Notes: generated by a model from the sequence alone, not told the origin. Shown: positions 23,851 to 32,476, counted from the stretch's first letter. The stretch: 64,000 nt of DNA from Streptomyces sp. Q6 (GCF_036967205.1 NZ_CP146022.1:7936001-8000000); one strand, 5' to 3'. Numbers and translations: made by a program.

Positions 23851-23865
23851 CCTAACTCGTGATAG
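23851..23865 (-). promoter_or_regulatory. Fructan operator copy 1 (ABC operon side)
   Basis: Plus strand CCTAACTCGTGATAG; on the minus strand CTATCACGAGTTAGG, identical to copy 2. It lies 39 nt before the binding-protein start, oriented toward it. It has the LacI-type partial dyad CTAWCACG-WGTTAG with a central CG. Confidence 0.8.
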
Positions 23866-23963
23866 TTGCGGTGACTTCCGGATGATGGGAGGGGCGGGAG
23901 GGTCGCGTCAAGAGGGTGGACCAAGGAATTTTCGCCCACCCCACACCCCTTGCGGGGCTTGAC

Positions 23964-23978
23964 CTATCACGAGTTAGG
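23964..23978 (+). promoter_or_regulatory. Fructan operator copy 2 (secreted GH32 side)
   Basis: CTATCACGAGTTAGG, exactly the reverse complement of copy 1 and 98 bp from it. It overlaps a -35-like TTGACC at 23959-23964, so bound repressor would block polymerase. The secreted GH32 gene starts 64 nt downstream. Confidence 0.8.
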
Positions 23979-24042
23979 TTACGTGCCCGAGGGGTCCGGC
24001 GCGGACGGCGCGACCCCCGCCCCCCGATCGAGAGGCCGCCCC

Positions 24043-25632
24043 ATGACGATCAGACCTGTGACCCGCCGAGCCGCACTCCTCGGGGCCTCGGCCCTGGGCG
24101 CCCTGGCCCTGCCCGCCCCCGCTGCCCGGGCCGGGACCGCGGCCGACGCCGGGACCGGAGCCGGAGCGAAGCCCAAGTCCACGACGGCGCTGGGCAGTTA
24201 CCGAGCCGCCTATCACTTCACGATCCCGGACAACTGGAAGAACGACCCGCAGCGCCCGATCTGGATCGACGGCGCGTACGCGTACTACACGCTCTACAAC
24301 GCCGACTACATCACCGGCGCCGAAGGCACCGCCTGGCGTCTCGCCACCTCCACCGACCTGGTGCGTCACAGCGACCAGGGCGTCGCGCTGCCGAAGGACA
24401 CGACCGCCGCGGGCGACGCCTGGTCGGGCAGCGCGGTCGTCGACGAGGAGAACACGGCCGGCTTCGGCGCGGGCGCGGTGATCGCCCTCGTGACGATGGA
24501 ACCGGACGCGGCGGCCGACTCCCAGGCGCAGTACCTGTGGTACTCCACCGACTCCGGCCGCACCTTCCGCCCGTACGGCACGCGACCGGTCCTGGCCAAC
24601 CCCGGGGTCAAGGACTTCCGCGACCCCAAGATCGTCCGCGACACGGACCGCGACCGCTGGGTGATGGCTCTCGCCGAGCGCGACAAGATCGGCCTCTACA
24701 CCTCCGGCGACCTCACGTCCTGGACGTACCGGAGCGGCTTCGTGCGCGACGGCTACGGCACCCTCGAATGCCCCGACCTGTTCCGCATCAAGGCCGCGGA
24801 CGGCACCTCGCACTGGGTCCTCGCCGCGAGCGCCAACGGCTCAGCGCGGGGACTGCCCGCCACCTACGCCTACTGGACCGGCGACTTCGACGGCGAGACC
24901 TTCACCGCCGACGCGGACGCGCCGCAGTGGCTGGACCACGGCCCGGACTGGTACGCGGGCGTCACCTGCGAGAAGCGGGCGGCGGACGGCACGGTCGACC
25001 CGGCGGCCCGGTACGCCTTCGCCTGGACGAACAACTGGGAGTACCCCCACAACACCCCCACCCTCATCGCCGACGGCTTCAACGGCACCGACTCGATCAC
25101 CCGGGAGATCACCCTCCAACGGGCTGGCGACGGGACCTACTTCCTCGCCTCGCGTCCCACCCCGGCCCTCGACGCCTACGTCACACGGACCCAGCGGCTC
25201 GGTGACGTGACGGTGGACGGCGCCAAGACCCTCGACCACACGGGCACGGCCTACGAGATCCGCGGCGAACTGCGGTGGACCCCCGGCAGCACCGAGAACG
25301 TCGGCCTTCAGCTCCGCAAGGCCCCCGGTGGGACCCGTCACGTCGACGTGGGTGTGTACGTCGCGGGCGGCTACGCCTACGTGAACCGTGGCGGCACGCT
25401 GTATCCCGGCGGCACGCGCGAGACCCACACGCCGGTGGACGCGAGCGCCGGGAAGGTGGCGCTGCGGATCCTCGTGGACCGCACGACGGTGGAGGTGTTC
25501 GTGGGCGACGGCCGCTATGTCCACACCCACCAGGCGTTCGGCCTGCCCGGCGACGACCGTGTCGCCCTGTACGCCTCGGGCGGCCCGGCCGTCTTCGGGG
25601 ACCTGGAGATCCGCGAGTACGGACTGGGCTGA
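24043..25632 (+). CDS. Secreted GH32 fructan hydrolase (levanase/fructanase-like), Tat-exported
   Basis: 529 residues. The Tat signal is TRRAALLGASALGALALPAP with AxA cleavage near residue 30. The five-bladed GH32 propeller carries WKNDPQ (nucleophile D68), FRDPK (D194) and LECPD (acid/base E242). A C-terminal beta-sandwich follows from about residue 380, ending VALYASGGPAVFGDLEIREY. The usual WMNDPNG motif is WKNDPQR here, a variant that suggests a subfamily different from plain invertases. It releases fructose or small fructo-oligosaccharides outside the cell for the divergent ABC importer. GAGAGG precedes the ATG. Levan versus inulin preference cannot be told. Confidence 0.9.
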   Translation: MTIRPVTRRAALLGASALGALALPAPAARAGTAADAGTGAGAKPKSTTALGSYRAAYHFTIPDNWKNDPQRPIWIDGAYAYYTLYNADYITGAEGTAWRLATSTDLVRHSDQGVALPKDTTAAGDAWSGSAVVDEENTAGFGAGAVIALVTMEPDAAADSQAQYLWYSTDSGRTFRPYGTRPVLANPGVKDFRDPKIVRDTDRDRWVMALAERDKIGLYTSGDLTSWTYRSGFVRDGYGTLECPDLFRIKAADGTSHWVLAASANGSARGLPATYAYWTGDFDGETFTADADAPQWLDHGPDWYAGVTCEKRAADGTVDPAARYAFAWTNNWEYPHNTPTLIADGFNGTDSITREITLQRAGDGTYFLASRPTPALDAYVTRTQRLGDVTVDGAKTLDHTGTAYEIRGELRWTPGSTENVGLQLRKAPGGTRHVDVGVYVAGGYAYVNRGGTLYPGGTRETHTPVDASAGKVALRILVDRTTVEVFVGDGRYVHTHQAFGLPGDDRVALYASGGPAVFGDLEIREYGLG

Positions 25633-25651
25633 GCTCCCTCGCTCCCGGTCC

Positions 25652-25683
25652 CCGGGGTGCCCGCCGACGTGCGGGCACCCCGG
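25652..25683. terminator. Bidirectional terminator between GH32 and fructokinase
   Basis: The 13-bp stem CCGGGGTGCCCGC (25652-25664) pairs with GCGGGCACCCCGG (25671-25683), with a 6-nt loop. It lies 19 nt after the GH32 stop and 23 nt beyond the fructokinase stop of the convergent gene. Confidence 0.8.
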
Positions 25684-25706
25684 CACGGGGTCAAGTGCTG
25701 CTCGTC

Positions 25707-26612
25707 TCAGACGAGTTCATGGGCGTACGGGGGTTCCGCTCCCGCCCGGGACACCGTGACCGCGGCCGCCCGCGCGGCGAAGGAGAGCACGTCGCGCCAT
25801 CGGGCCTCGCCCAAGGCCGACATCGCCTCCCCGGACAGCGCGTCGTGGGCGGCGAGGCGGTGCAGGAGCGCGGCGTTGACCGTGTCGCCCGCACCGATCG
25901 TGTCCGCGACCGGCACCCGTACCGCGGGCACGGTCACCTCGCCCGCGCGCGTGAGGACGGTCAGACCCTCGCCGCCGCGCGTGATCACCACGGCGGAAGG
26001 GCCGTGCCCGAGCCAGGAGTCGGGGTCGCCGCCCAGCCAGCGGGCGTCGTCGTCGGACAACTTGACCAGCGTGGTGCTCGGCAGCCAGGAGCGGAAGCGG
26101 GCCCGATAGGCGTCCGGGTCAGGGATTATTCCGGGCCGGATGTTCGGGTCGAGGGCGGTGCACACGCCGCGCGCGTGGGCGCGGCGCAGCAACTCCTCGT
26201 ACGCGCTCGCGCCCGGTTCGAGCACCAGGGAGCAGGTGCCGAACGACACCGCCCTTGTCCCGTGCGGAAGTTCGCGCGGCGCGCTGAACAGGCGGTCCGC
26301 GGTGCCTTCGACGTAGAACGTGTAGCCGGCCGAACCGTCCGGGCCGAGCGCGGCCACCGCGAGCGTCGTCGGCTCGTCGCCGCGCTGCACATGCGTGACG
26401 TCGACTCCCGCCGCCCGCAGGCCGTCGAGCAGCTCCTGCCCGAACGCGTCGCGCGACAGACGGGACAAGAACGCGGTCCGCTCGCCGAGCCGGCCGAGCG
26501 CCACGGCGGTGTTGTACGGGCCACCGCCACGCTTGGGGGCGAGGGGGGCCAAGGGGCCGCAGCCGGGCTGCGGGACGAGGTCGACGAGAGCCTCGCCGGC
26601 GACGACGATCAC
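25707..26612 (-). CDS. PfkB-family carbohydrate kinase (fructokinase)
   Basis: 301 residues. The ribokinase fold starts IVVAGEALVDLVPQPG with the GG hinge in APKRGGGPYNTAVALGRLG. The C-terminal catalytic motif DTIGAGDTVNAALLHRL contains the anion hole and base Asp. It phosphorylates fructose released by the cytoplasmic GH32. The start is the GTG at 26612, with AAAGGAA 8 nt upstream; the frame is open further upstream into a repeat that duplicates the initiation region. It is transcribed divergently from the cytoplasmic GH32, with operator copy 3 between them. Confidence 0.9.
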   Translation of the reverse strand: MIVVAGEALVDLVPQPGCGPLAPLAPKRGGGPYNTAVALGRLGERTAFLSRLSRDAFGQELLDGLRAAGVDVTHVQRGDEPTTLAVAALGPDGSAGYTFYVEGTADRLFSAPRELPHGTRAVSFGTCSLVLEPGASAYEELLRRAHARGVCTALDPNIRPGIIPDPDAYRARFRSWLPSTTLVKLSDDDARWLGGDPDSWLGHGPSAVVITRGGEGLTVLTRAGEVTVPAVRVPVADTIGAGDTVNAALLHRLAAHDALSGEAMSALGEARWRDVLSFAARAAAVTVSRAGAEPPYAHELV

Positions 26613-26725
26613 GGGCGGATTCCTTTCGGGGCGATGGGGGACGCGGGCGGGTTCGTTCGGGGGCGGTGACGATCGCGAGCGGGTTCCTTCGCGGTGGTGG
26701 CGATCACGGGCGGATTCCCTCCGGT
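26600..26725. repeat. Three imperfect copies of the fructokinase translation-initiation region
   Basis: The segment GATCACGGGCGGATTCC (start codon and Shine-Dalgarno of fructokinase read on the other strand) occurs at about 26608-26624 and again at 26703-26719. A decayed middle copy, GATCGCGAGCGGGTTCC, lies at about 26670-26686. Only the first copy is in frame with the kinase. The outer copies are 95 nt apart, which is not a multiple of three. Confidence 0.7.
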
Positions 26726-26957
26726 GTCTGCGGGTCGTCGCGGCGGGGGCGGCGCTGGGGCCCGCCGGGGACTCGGCTGGTGGCCTGGTCGGGACCGGGG
26801 CGCGACCCCGGTCGGAACCTGAGGCGCGCTCCGGGCCGAGCCTGCGCACGGTCCTGGCGGGGCGCGGGACAGGGCCCCGTCCGGTCCCGGCGCGAGGCCC
26901 TCGCGGGACCCGGCGTGCGGTACCGCCGGGGACTCGACGTATACGGGAGCAGCGAAG
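26726..26957. other. Non-coding leader between kinase and cytoplasmic GH32
   Basis: A GC-rich stretch with repeated GGGACCGGGG-like pieces and no recognisable gene. It probably holds the minus-strand promoter of the fructokinase. No promoter was assigned. Confidence 0.45.
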
Positions 26958-26972
26958 CTATCACGTGTTAGG
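26958..26972 (+). promoter_or_regulatory. Fructan operator copy 3 (cytoplasmic GH32 side)
   Basis: CTATCACGTGTTAGG differs from copies 1 and 2 at one base (T for A). Its core, CTATCACGTGTTAG, is an almost perfect 14-bp palindrome around CACGTG. The match to copy 2 extends two bases further (TT). It lies 88 nt upstream of the cytoplasmic GH32 start and may also control the divergent fructokinase. Confidence 0.8.
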
Positions 26973-27059
26973 TTGCGCTGCGCAGGGCGTACGTGAAGGG
27001 CCGTCGGCCCGGTCCGCCGCCCCGCACCCCCCGTTCACGACGTCGAGGAGTCATGCCGC

Positions 27060-28487
27060 ATGCCGCACGTCACGCACCTCGCCCCGCAGGCCCCCGGCAG
27101 CGTTCAGGCCGCCGACCGTTCGGCGCCGCGCCACCATGTGCGGCCCGCCGCGGGCAACTGGTGCAACGACCCCAACGGGCCGCTCCACCACGACGGCCGC
27201 TACCACCTCTTCTTCCAGCACAACCCCCACGAACCGGTGTGGGGCGACATCCACTGGGGCCACGCGTCGAGCCCCGACCTGGTGCGCTGGACCGACCACG
27301 GCATCGCGTTGGAGCCCAGCCCCGAGCTGCCCGACCGCCTCGGCGCCTGGTCCGGCTGCGCGCTCGTCGAGGACGGCGTGCCGACCGCCGTCTACACCGG
27401 GATGAACCGCCACGACGGCCTCGGCACGGTCATGCTGGCGCGCGCCACGGACCCGGAGATCACCCGCTTCGACGCGCTGCCCCGCCCGGTGGTCGACGGC
27501 CCGCCGCCGGGGCTCGACCTGCTCGCCTTCCGGGACCCGTACGTCTTCACGTACGAGGGCCGCCGCTGGGCCCTCGTCGGCGCGGGACACCGGGGTGCCG
27601 TGCCGCGCCCCGACGTCCTCGTGTACCGGATCGACGAGGAGTCCCTCGACGCGCCCTGGGAATGGGCCGGTTCACTCCTCGACGCCGAGGCTCCCGCCGC
27701 GGCCCGGCACGCGATGCCGGCCACCGCCTGGGAGTGCCCCGCGCTGATTCCGGTGCGGGAGGGGCGGTGGCTGCTCATCCTGTCGCTCTGGATCGACGGC
27801 GTCACCTACACGGCGACCCACCTCGGCGGCACGCTCCGCACCGAGGGCGACGGACTGCGGTTCGTCCCGGACGACGGCGGACTCCTCGACCACGGCCGGG
27901 ACTTCTACGCCCCCACCGCGCTCGTCGAGCACGACCGGGTCCTGGTGTGGGGGTGGAGCTGGGAGTCCCGTACCGAGGCCGAATCGGTGGCCGCGGGCTG
28001 GGCCGGCTGCCTCACGTACCCCCGCGAGATCGGGCTGCATCCCGACGGCACCGTGCGGCACGCCTTCGCCCGTGAACTGACCGCCCTGCGCGGACGAGAG
28101 CTGCCCGTCGGAGCCGAACTGCCGCCCGCGTACGAGATCCAGGCCGACATCCGCACGCGGGAACCGGACGCCGAAGTGACCGTGCGCCTCGGCGACGCGG
28201 TCTCGGTCCGCGTCAATCCCACACGCGGCACGGTGACGCTGGACCGCACGGAGGTTCCCGCCTCGGCGACGCGCCCGTATCCCCGTACCGGCACGGTGAC
28301 CGCCACCGGCCCGACCGGTGCCGACGGCCGCCTCCGCGTCCTCGTCGACGGACCGCTCGTCGAGGTGATCTGGGACGAGCGGGTGGCGCTCACGGAGAAG
28401 ATCCATCCGGCGCCGCGGGGCAGGCTGGCGATCGAGGTCGCGCGGGGCGGCGCGGAGGTCGAGGTCGCGGCGTGGGAACACCCGTGA
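27060..28487 (+). CDS. Cytoplasmic GH32 beta-fructosidase (sucrose/fructo-oligosaccharide hydrolase)
   Basis: 475 residues and no signal peptide. GH32 motifs: NWCNDPNGP with nucleophile D37, the FQHNPHEPVWGDIHWGHA block, FRDPY (D159), and WECP with acid/base E225. The C-terminal sandwich starts about residue 350. It splits imported sucrose or short fructans to feed the fructokinase. Start: GAGGAG ends 9 nt before the ATG at 27060; an ATG at 27053 is in another frame. The gene is followed after 18 nt by the convergent LacI repressor. Confidence 0.92.
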   Translation: MPHVTHLAPQAPGSVQAADRSAPRHHVRPAAGNWCNDPNGPLHHDGRYHLFFQHNPHEPVWGDIHWGHASSPDLVRWTDHGIALEPSPELPDRLGAWSGCALVEDGVPTAVYTGMNRHDGLGTVMLARATDPEITRFDALPRPVVDGPPPGLDLLAFRDPYVFTYEGRRWALVGAGHRGAVPRPDVLVYRIDEESLDAPWEWAGSLLDAEAPAAARHAMPATAWECPALIPVREGRWLLILSLWIDGVTYTATHLGGTLRTEGDGLRFVPDDGGLLDHGRDFYAPTALVEHDRVLVWGWSWESRTEAESVAAGWAGCLTYPREIGLHPDGTVRHAFARELTALRGRELPVGAELPPAYEIQADIRTREPDAEVTVRLGDAVSVRVNPTRGTVTLDRTEVPASATRPYPRTGTVTATGPTGADGRLRVLVDGPLVEVIWDERVALTEKIHPAPRGRLAIEVARGGAEVEVAAWEHP

Positions 28488-28505
28488 CCGGGGTGGCCGG
28501 GCGGG

Positions 28506-29537
28506 TCAGTCGTGCGCCGGGGCCGCCACCGAACCGCGGCTGACGACCGGGCAGTCCAGGCGCCGCACCCGCTCCGTCGCGACGGGTTCGCCGGACTCCA
28601 CCGAGTCGAGCAGGGTGTCCACGGCGGCGGCGCCCATCGCGTGATGCGACAGCGCCACGGTCGTGAGGGCCGGGACCAGATGCGCGGCCATCTGGTCCTG
28701 GTCGTCGTACCCGACCACCGACAGCTCCTCGGGAACCTGGATGCCGAGCCGGGCGGCGGCCAGCAACACCCCGGTCGCGACACGGTCGTTGGCGCACACG
28801 ACGGCCGTCGGCCGCTCGGCCGCGTCCAGCAGCCGCAGCGCGGCGGCGTGTCCCTCGTCGATCTGCCAGCCGACCCGCCGCGACCAGCCCGGTCGCACGG
28901 ACAGGCCCGCCGCGCGCAGACCGTCGGTGAAGCCGCGGGCCCGGTCGTCGGCGGCGATGTTGCCCTCGGGGCCGCCCACCAGGGCGATGTCCCGATGTCC
29001 GGCCGTGAGCAGCACGTCCACGGCGCTGCGTCCGCCGGCGTGCTCGTCGGTGACCACGGCGGCGTACGAACCCTCCTCGCGCGGAAGGCAGTTGGCGAGA
29101 ACGGTCCGTGCCGGATCGAGGCCCTCGGGGACGTCCGTCACGTTCAACTCCATGGCCGCGTAGACGAATCCGTCGACCCGCCGGGCCCGCAGCTCGGCGA
29201 TCGCCTCGGCCTCCGCCGCGCTGTCGCTGCGCGACTCCATGAGGAGGATCTGGTGTCCGCGCGCGCGTGCCGCCTCCATCGCACCGAGGACCATGCGCCC
29301 CGCGAACGGGCTCGTCGCGATCGAGTCGCTGAGCATGCCGATCACCCCGGTGCGCCGCCCGCGCAGCGAACGCGCCACCTCGTCCGGACGGTAGCCGAGG
29401 GCGTCGGCCGCCTCCTTGATACGGGCCTGCGTCCGGGCCGACAGATTCCCCTCGGCGCGCCCGCTGAAGACGAACGACACGGCTGCCCGCGAGACTCCGG
29501 CGCGCTCGGCGACGTCGCGGGCGGTGGGGCGCTTCAC
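28506..29537 (-). CDS. LacI-family repressor, likely of the fructan regulon
   Basis: 343 residues. The N-terminal helix-turn-helix and hinge are TARDVAERAGVSRAAVSFVF and ARTQARIKEAADALGYRPDE (about 4-55). The remainder is the periplasmic-binding-like sensor, with GHRDIALVGGPEGNIAADDR and VVGYDDQDQMAAHLVPALTT. It sits at the end of the fructan island and is the only regulator there, so it most likely binds the three CTATCACGWGTTAGG operators. No copy of that operator was found before its own start, so it may not be autoregulated. Confidence 0.9.
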   Translation of the reverse strand: MKRPTARDVAERAGVSRAAVSFVFSGRAEGNLSARTQARIKEAADALGYRPDEVARSLRGRRTGVIGMLSDSIATSPFAGRMVLGAMEAARARGHQILLMESRSDSAAEAEAIAELRARRVDGFVYAAMELNVTDVPEGLDPARTVLANCLPREEGSYAAVVTDEHAGGRSAVDVLLTAGHRDIALVGGPEGNIAADDRARGFTDGLRAAGLSVRPGWSRRVGWQIDEGHAAALRLLDAAERPTAVVCANDRVATGVLLAAARLGIQVPEELSVVGYDDQDQMAAHLVPALTTVALSHHAMGAAAVDTLLDSVESGEPVATERVRRLDCPVVSRGSVAAPAHD

Positions 29538-29567
29538 GGCAGCGGCTCCTTCAGGGGGCGGCGGGAG

Positions 29568-29605
29568 TTGTCCGCTCGGGCACGCTCACGTGCCCGAGCG
29601 GACAA
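29568..29605. terminator. 17-bp perfect hairpin between cupin and LacI genes
   Basis: TTGTCCGCTCGGGCACG (29568-29584) pairs with CGTGCCCGAGCGGACAA (29589-29605) around a 4-nt loop. It lies 110 nt after the minus-strand cupin stop and 30 nt before the LacI start on the same strand. A terminator of the cupin operon is most likely; an operator for LacI autoregulation is the alternative, though it does not resemble the fructan operators. Confidence 0.7.
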
Positions 29606-29717
29606 GAACAGTGGGCTCCAGTGTGCCTCCTCCTCCTGCGAGGGCCGTACGCGGCATCACATCGAGTGCGTCGGCACACGCCGGCACCCCGGCTCCCCGG
29701 CCCCGGTCAGGCGTCGC

Positions 29718-30137
29718 CTATCGGGTGTCGCCGGTGGCGGAGAGCGCCGCGGCGTACTGCTCGTCGGTGACCGGCTCGAGCCACGTGGTGCCGTCGCCCT
29801 GGCCGTCGCCGACCACGATGGCGATGTGGGACATGAACGTGGCGTCCGTCGCGCCGTGCCAGTGCTCCTCGCCCGCGGGGCACTTGACGGTGCCGCCGGC
29901 GCCGACCCGTACGACGTCTCCGTCCCGGGTGCCGACCAGGCCGACGCCCTCGGTGACGTAGAGGGTCTGGCCGTTGGCGTGCGCGTGCCAGTGGGTGCGG
30001 GCGCCGGGGGTGAACCGGACCAGGCCCACGGCCAGACGGGCCGGTTCAGCGGGCGCTTCGAGCAGGTTCAGGTAGACGTCGCCGGTGAAGCGCTCGGCCG
30101 GGGTCTTGACGGTGGGGGTCGACGTGACGAGTTCCAT
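29718..30137 (-). CDS. Cupin-domain protein
   Basis: 139 residues forming one cupin barrel. Metal-ligand motif 1 is HWHAHANGQTLYV (about 49-61) and motif 2 is GEEHWHGATD. Such single-domain cupins often accompany SDR and carboxymuconolactone-decarboxylase-like genes in small detoxification operons. It is last in the three-gene operon, 28 nt after the SDR. No substrate can be assigned. Confidence 0.85.
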   Translation of the reverse strand: MELVTSTPTVKTPAERFTGDVYLNLLEAPAEPARLAVGLVRFTPGARTHWHAHANGQTLYVTEGVGLVGTRDGDVVRVGAGGTVKCPAGEEHWHGATDATFMSHIAIVVGDGQGDGTTWLEPVTDEQYAAALSATGDTR

Positions 30138-30165
30138 GAGTCCTTCTCCGTTGCTGTGGTGCGGG

Positions 30166-31008
30166 TCAGACGGCGTCCGCGTGGGCCAGGCCCGAACCCG
30201 AGCCGCGGGAGGCTTCGACCTGGGCGAGGAGTTCTTCGGCCTTGGCCTCGACGGCCTGGAGGCAGTCGTCGCCGGCGATGAACCGCAGCGGCGGCTCGTC
30301 GAGTTCGGCGACCTCGACGAGGGCGTCGGCGAGCTTGACCGGGTCCCCGGCCTGCTGCCCGTTCATGGACTCCCAGACCTTCTTGGTCTCCGCGGTGCGC
30401 TCGGCGTAGTCGTCGAGGGAGAGTTCCGCGTACGTGGTGGAGGAGTCCACCAGGAGTTCGGTGCGGAAGAAGCCGGGCTCGACGATGGTGGTGCGGATGC
30501 CGAACGGCTCGACGTCGTGGCGGAGGGACTCCATGAAGCCCTCCACGCCGAACTTGGCGGCCGAGTAGGCGACACAGAAGTCGACGCCGACCACGCCCGC
30601 GAGGGAGGAGACGGTGATGATGTGCCCGGAGCGCTGGGCGCGCAGGACGGGCAGGGCGGCGCGGGTGACGTTCATCGGGCCGAACAGGTTCGTCTCCAGT
30701 TGGGCGCGGACCTGCGCGTCGGAGAGCTCCTCGAAGAAGCCCGCGTAGAAATTGGCGGCGTTGTTGATCAGTACGTCGATGCGGCCGAAGCGGTCGACGG
30801 CGGCCCGGACCGCGGCCTCGGCGGCGGCCGGGTCGGTGATGTCCAGGGCGGTGGCCAGGAGGTTCTCCTGCTCGCCGCCGAGGGTTTCCAGGACGCGCTC
30901 GGGACGGCGCCCGGTGGCCACGACCTGGTGGCCGGCGGCCAGGGCCTGGCGGGCGATGTCCGCGCCCAGGCCGCGCCCGGCGCCGGTGATGAAGAAGACC
31001 TTGCTCAT
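30166..31008 (-). CDS. Short-chain dehydrogenase/reductase
   Basis: 280 residues of the classical SDR fold: cofactor site TGAGRGLG (about 8-15), NNAAN, the catalytic Ser of ITVSSLAG, and Y-x3-K in YSAAKFGVEG. A lack of an Arg or Asp signature after the second strand leaves NAD versus NADP open. The longer C-terminus (about 90 residues beyond the active site) is typical of the actinobacterial SDRs paired with MmyB-type regulators. It lies 57 nt after the CMD-like gene in the same operon. Confidence 0.88.
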   Translation of the reverse strand: MSKVFFITGAGRGLGADIARQALAAGHQVVATGRRPERVLETLGGEQENLLATALDITDPAAAEAAVRAAVDRFGRIDVLINNAANFYAGFFEELSDAQVRAQLETNLFGPMNVTRAALPVLRAQRSGHIITVSSLAGVVGVDFCVAYSAAKFGVEGFMESLRHDVEPFGIRTTIVEPGFFRTELLVDSSTTYAELSLDDYAERTAETKKVWESMNGQQAGDPVKLADALVEVAELDEPPLRFIAGDDCLQAVEAKAEELLAQVEASRGSGSGLAHADAV

Positions 31009-31065
31009 GCGGGGTGTGCTCCGTGCGTGAGGTGTGCTGTGGGTGTCGCGTGATGTGCGGTGGGC

Positions 31066-31389
31066 TCAGCCGGCGTCGCGTTCGTCGGCGATCTTCTTGA
31101 GCCGGGTGATCGCGGTCATGGCGTTGGGCCAGCCCGCGTAGAACGCCAGGTGCGTGATCGCCTCGGACAGTTCCTCGACGCTGAGTCCGTTGTCCAGGGC
31201 GACGCCCAGGTGGTACGGGAGCTGCTCGCCGCGGTACAGGGCGGCGAGCACGCTGACGGTGACCAGGCTGCGGTCGCGCGGTGACAGACCGGGCCGCTCC
31301 CACACGTCGCCGAACAGGACGTCGTCGGTGATCTCGACGAGCTTCGGCGCGATCCCGGCCAGCTCCTGGGGTGCGGACTGCTTCGGCAT
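31066..31389 (-). CDS. Carboxymuconolactone decarboxylase (CMD) family protein
   Basis: 107 residues. The family helix pattern is visible in DRSLVTVSVLAALYRGEQLP and YHLGVALDNGLSVEELSEAI, followed by THLAFYAGWPNAMTAI. The CxxC redox pair of AhpD is absent, so it is more like the decarboxylase or lyase branch. The start at 31389 has CTGGAG 6 nt upstream. It is the first gene of the operon, divergent from the MmyB-like regulator. Confidence 0.86.
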   Translation of the reverse strand: MPKQSAPQELAGIAPKLVEITDDVLFGDVWERPGLSPRDRSLVTVSVLAALYRGEQLPYHLGVALDNGLSVEELSEAITHLAFYAGWPNAMTAITRLKKIADERDAG

Positions 31390-31609
31390 GACGGCTCCAG
31401 AGTGCGAAGGGGGCGTACCGGCACAGGCCACTGTGTGGCCCGGCCTGTCGTGCGGCAGCCGCCGCGGTCTGGCCCCGGATACCGTCCGGGAGGCCCCAGC
31501 TGCTGCCGATGTCCAGGAAATCGCAGGTCAAAGTGGTGGAGAAGGGTCTGGCGTTACAGGTACCGACAGGACCCCCCACAGGTGCGCCGTCCGATCTAGC
31601 CTGGAATGC

Positions 31610-32476
31610 GTGAGCACCGAGAGCGACATCCGCGAGTTCCTGGCCTCCCGCCGCGCCAGGATCACCCCGCAGCAGGCGGGACTGCCCGCCTACGGCGGCA
31701 ACCGCCGCGTGCCGGGCCTGCGCCGCGAGGAGGTCGCCCTGCTCGCGGGCGTCAGCATCGACTACTACGTCCGCCTGGAACGCGGTCACCTCGCCGGCGC
31801 GTCGGACGAGGTCCTCGACTCCCTCGCCCACGCCCTCCAGCTCGACGACGCCGAGCGCGCGCACCTCTACGACCTCGCCCGTGCCGCCGCGAAGCGGCCC
31901 GCCCGCCGTACGAAGCGTGTGCGCGGACCGCTGCCGGACAGCGTCCTGCGGGTGCTGCACTCCATGACGGACTCCCCGGCCTTCATCCGCAACGGCCGCC
32001 TCGACGTCCTCGCCGCCAACGACCTGTGCCGCGCCCTGTACAGCCCGCTCTACGCGGAGAAGGGCCGGCATCCGGTGAACATCGCCCGTTTCCAGTTCCT
32101 CGACCCCGCCGGGCCCGACTTCTTCCCGAACTGGGAGGAGTCCGTGAACACCACCGTGTCCCTGCTGCGCACCGAGGCCGGGCGCGCCCCGGGCGACACC
32201 GAGCTGACCGGCCTGATCGGTGAACTGGTCACCCGCAACGACGAGTTCCGCACCGCCTGGGCCAGGCACAACGTGCGGCTGCACCACACCGGCCGCAAAT
32301 CCTTCCGGCACCCCGTCGTCGGCGAGATCACCCTCGACTTCGACGCCATGGAACTCCCCGCCCGGCCCGGCCTGACCCTCACCGCCTACAGCGCCCCGCC
32401 GAACACCCCCGACCACGACCGGCTCCACCTCCTCGCCGCCTGGGCCGCCACCGAGAACGTGACCGCACCGCGGTAG
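31610..32476 (+). CDS. Helix-turn-helix regulator with MmyB-like ligand-binding domain
   Basis: 288 residues. The N-terminal XRE-type HTH (about 25-80) reads RVPGLRREEVALLAGVSIDY and YYVRLERGHLAGASDEVLDS. The C-terminal MmyB-like domain begins LRVLHSMTDSPAFIRNGRLD and ends LHHTGRKSFRHPVVGEITLD. This family often controls a divergent SDR, as here. The GTG at 31610 starts the conserved N-terminus; there is no Shine-Dalgarno, so a leaderless transcript is possible. It is the likely repressor of the CMD-SDR-cupin operon. Confidence 0.88.
   Translation: MSTESDIREFLASRRARITPQQAGLPAYGGNRRVPGLRREEVALLAGVSIDYYVRLERGHLAGASDEVLDSLAHALQLDDAERAHLYDLARAAAKRPARRTKRVRGPLPDSVLRVLHSMTDSPAFIRNGRLDVLAANDLCRALYSPLYAEKGRHPVNIARFQFLDPAGPDFFPNWEESVNTTVSLLRTEAGRAPGDTELTGLIGELVTRNDEFRTAWARHNVRLHHTGRKSFRHPVVGEITLDFDAMELPARPGLTLTAYSAPPNTPDHDRLHLLAAWAATENVTAPR

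Noticed and set aside
25707-26849. N-terminal extension of fructokinase through the repeats
   Set aside because: The PfkB fold starts at the GTG at 26612 with a good ribosome site. The extension is repeat sequence.
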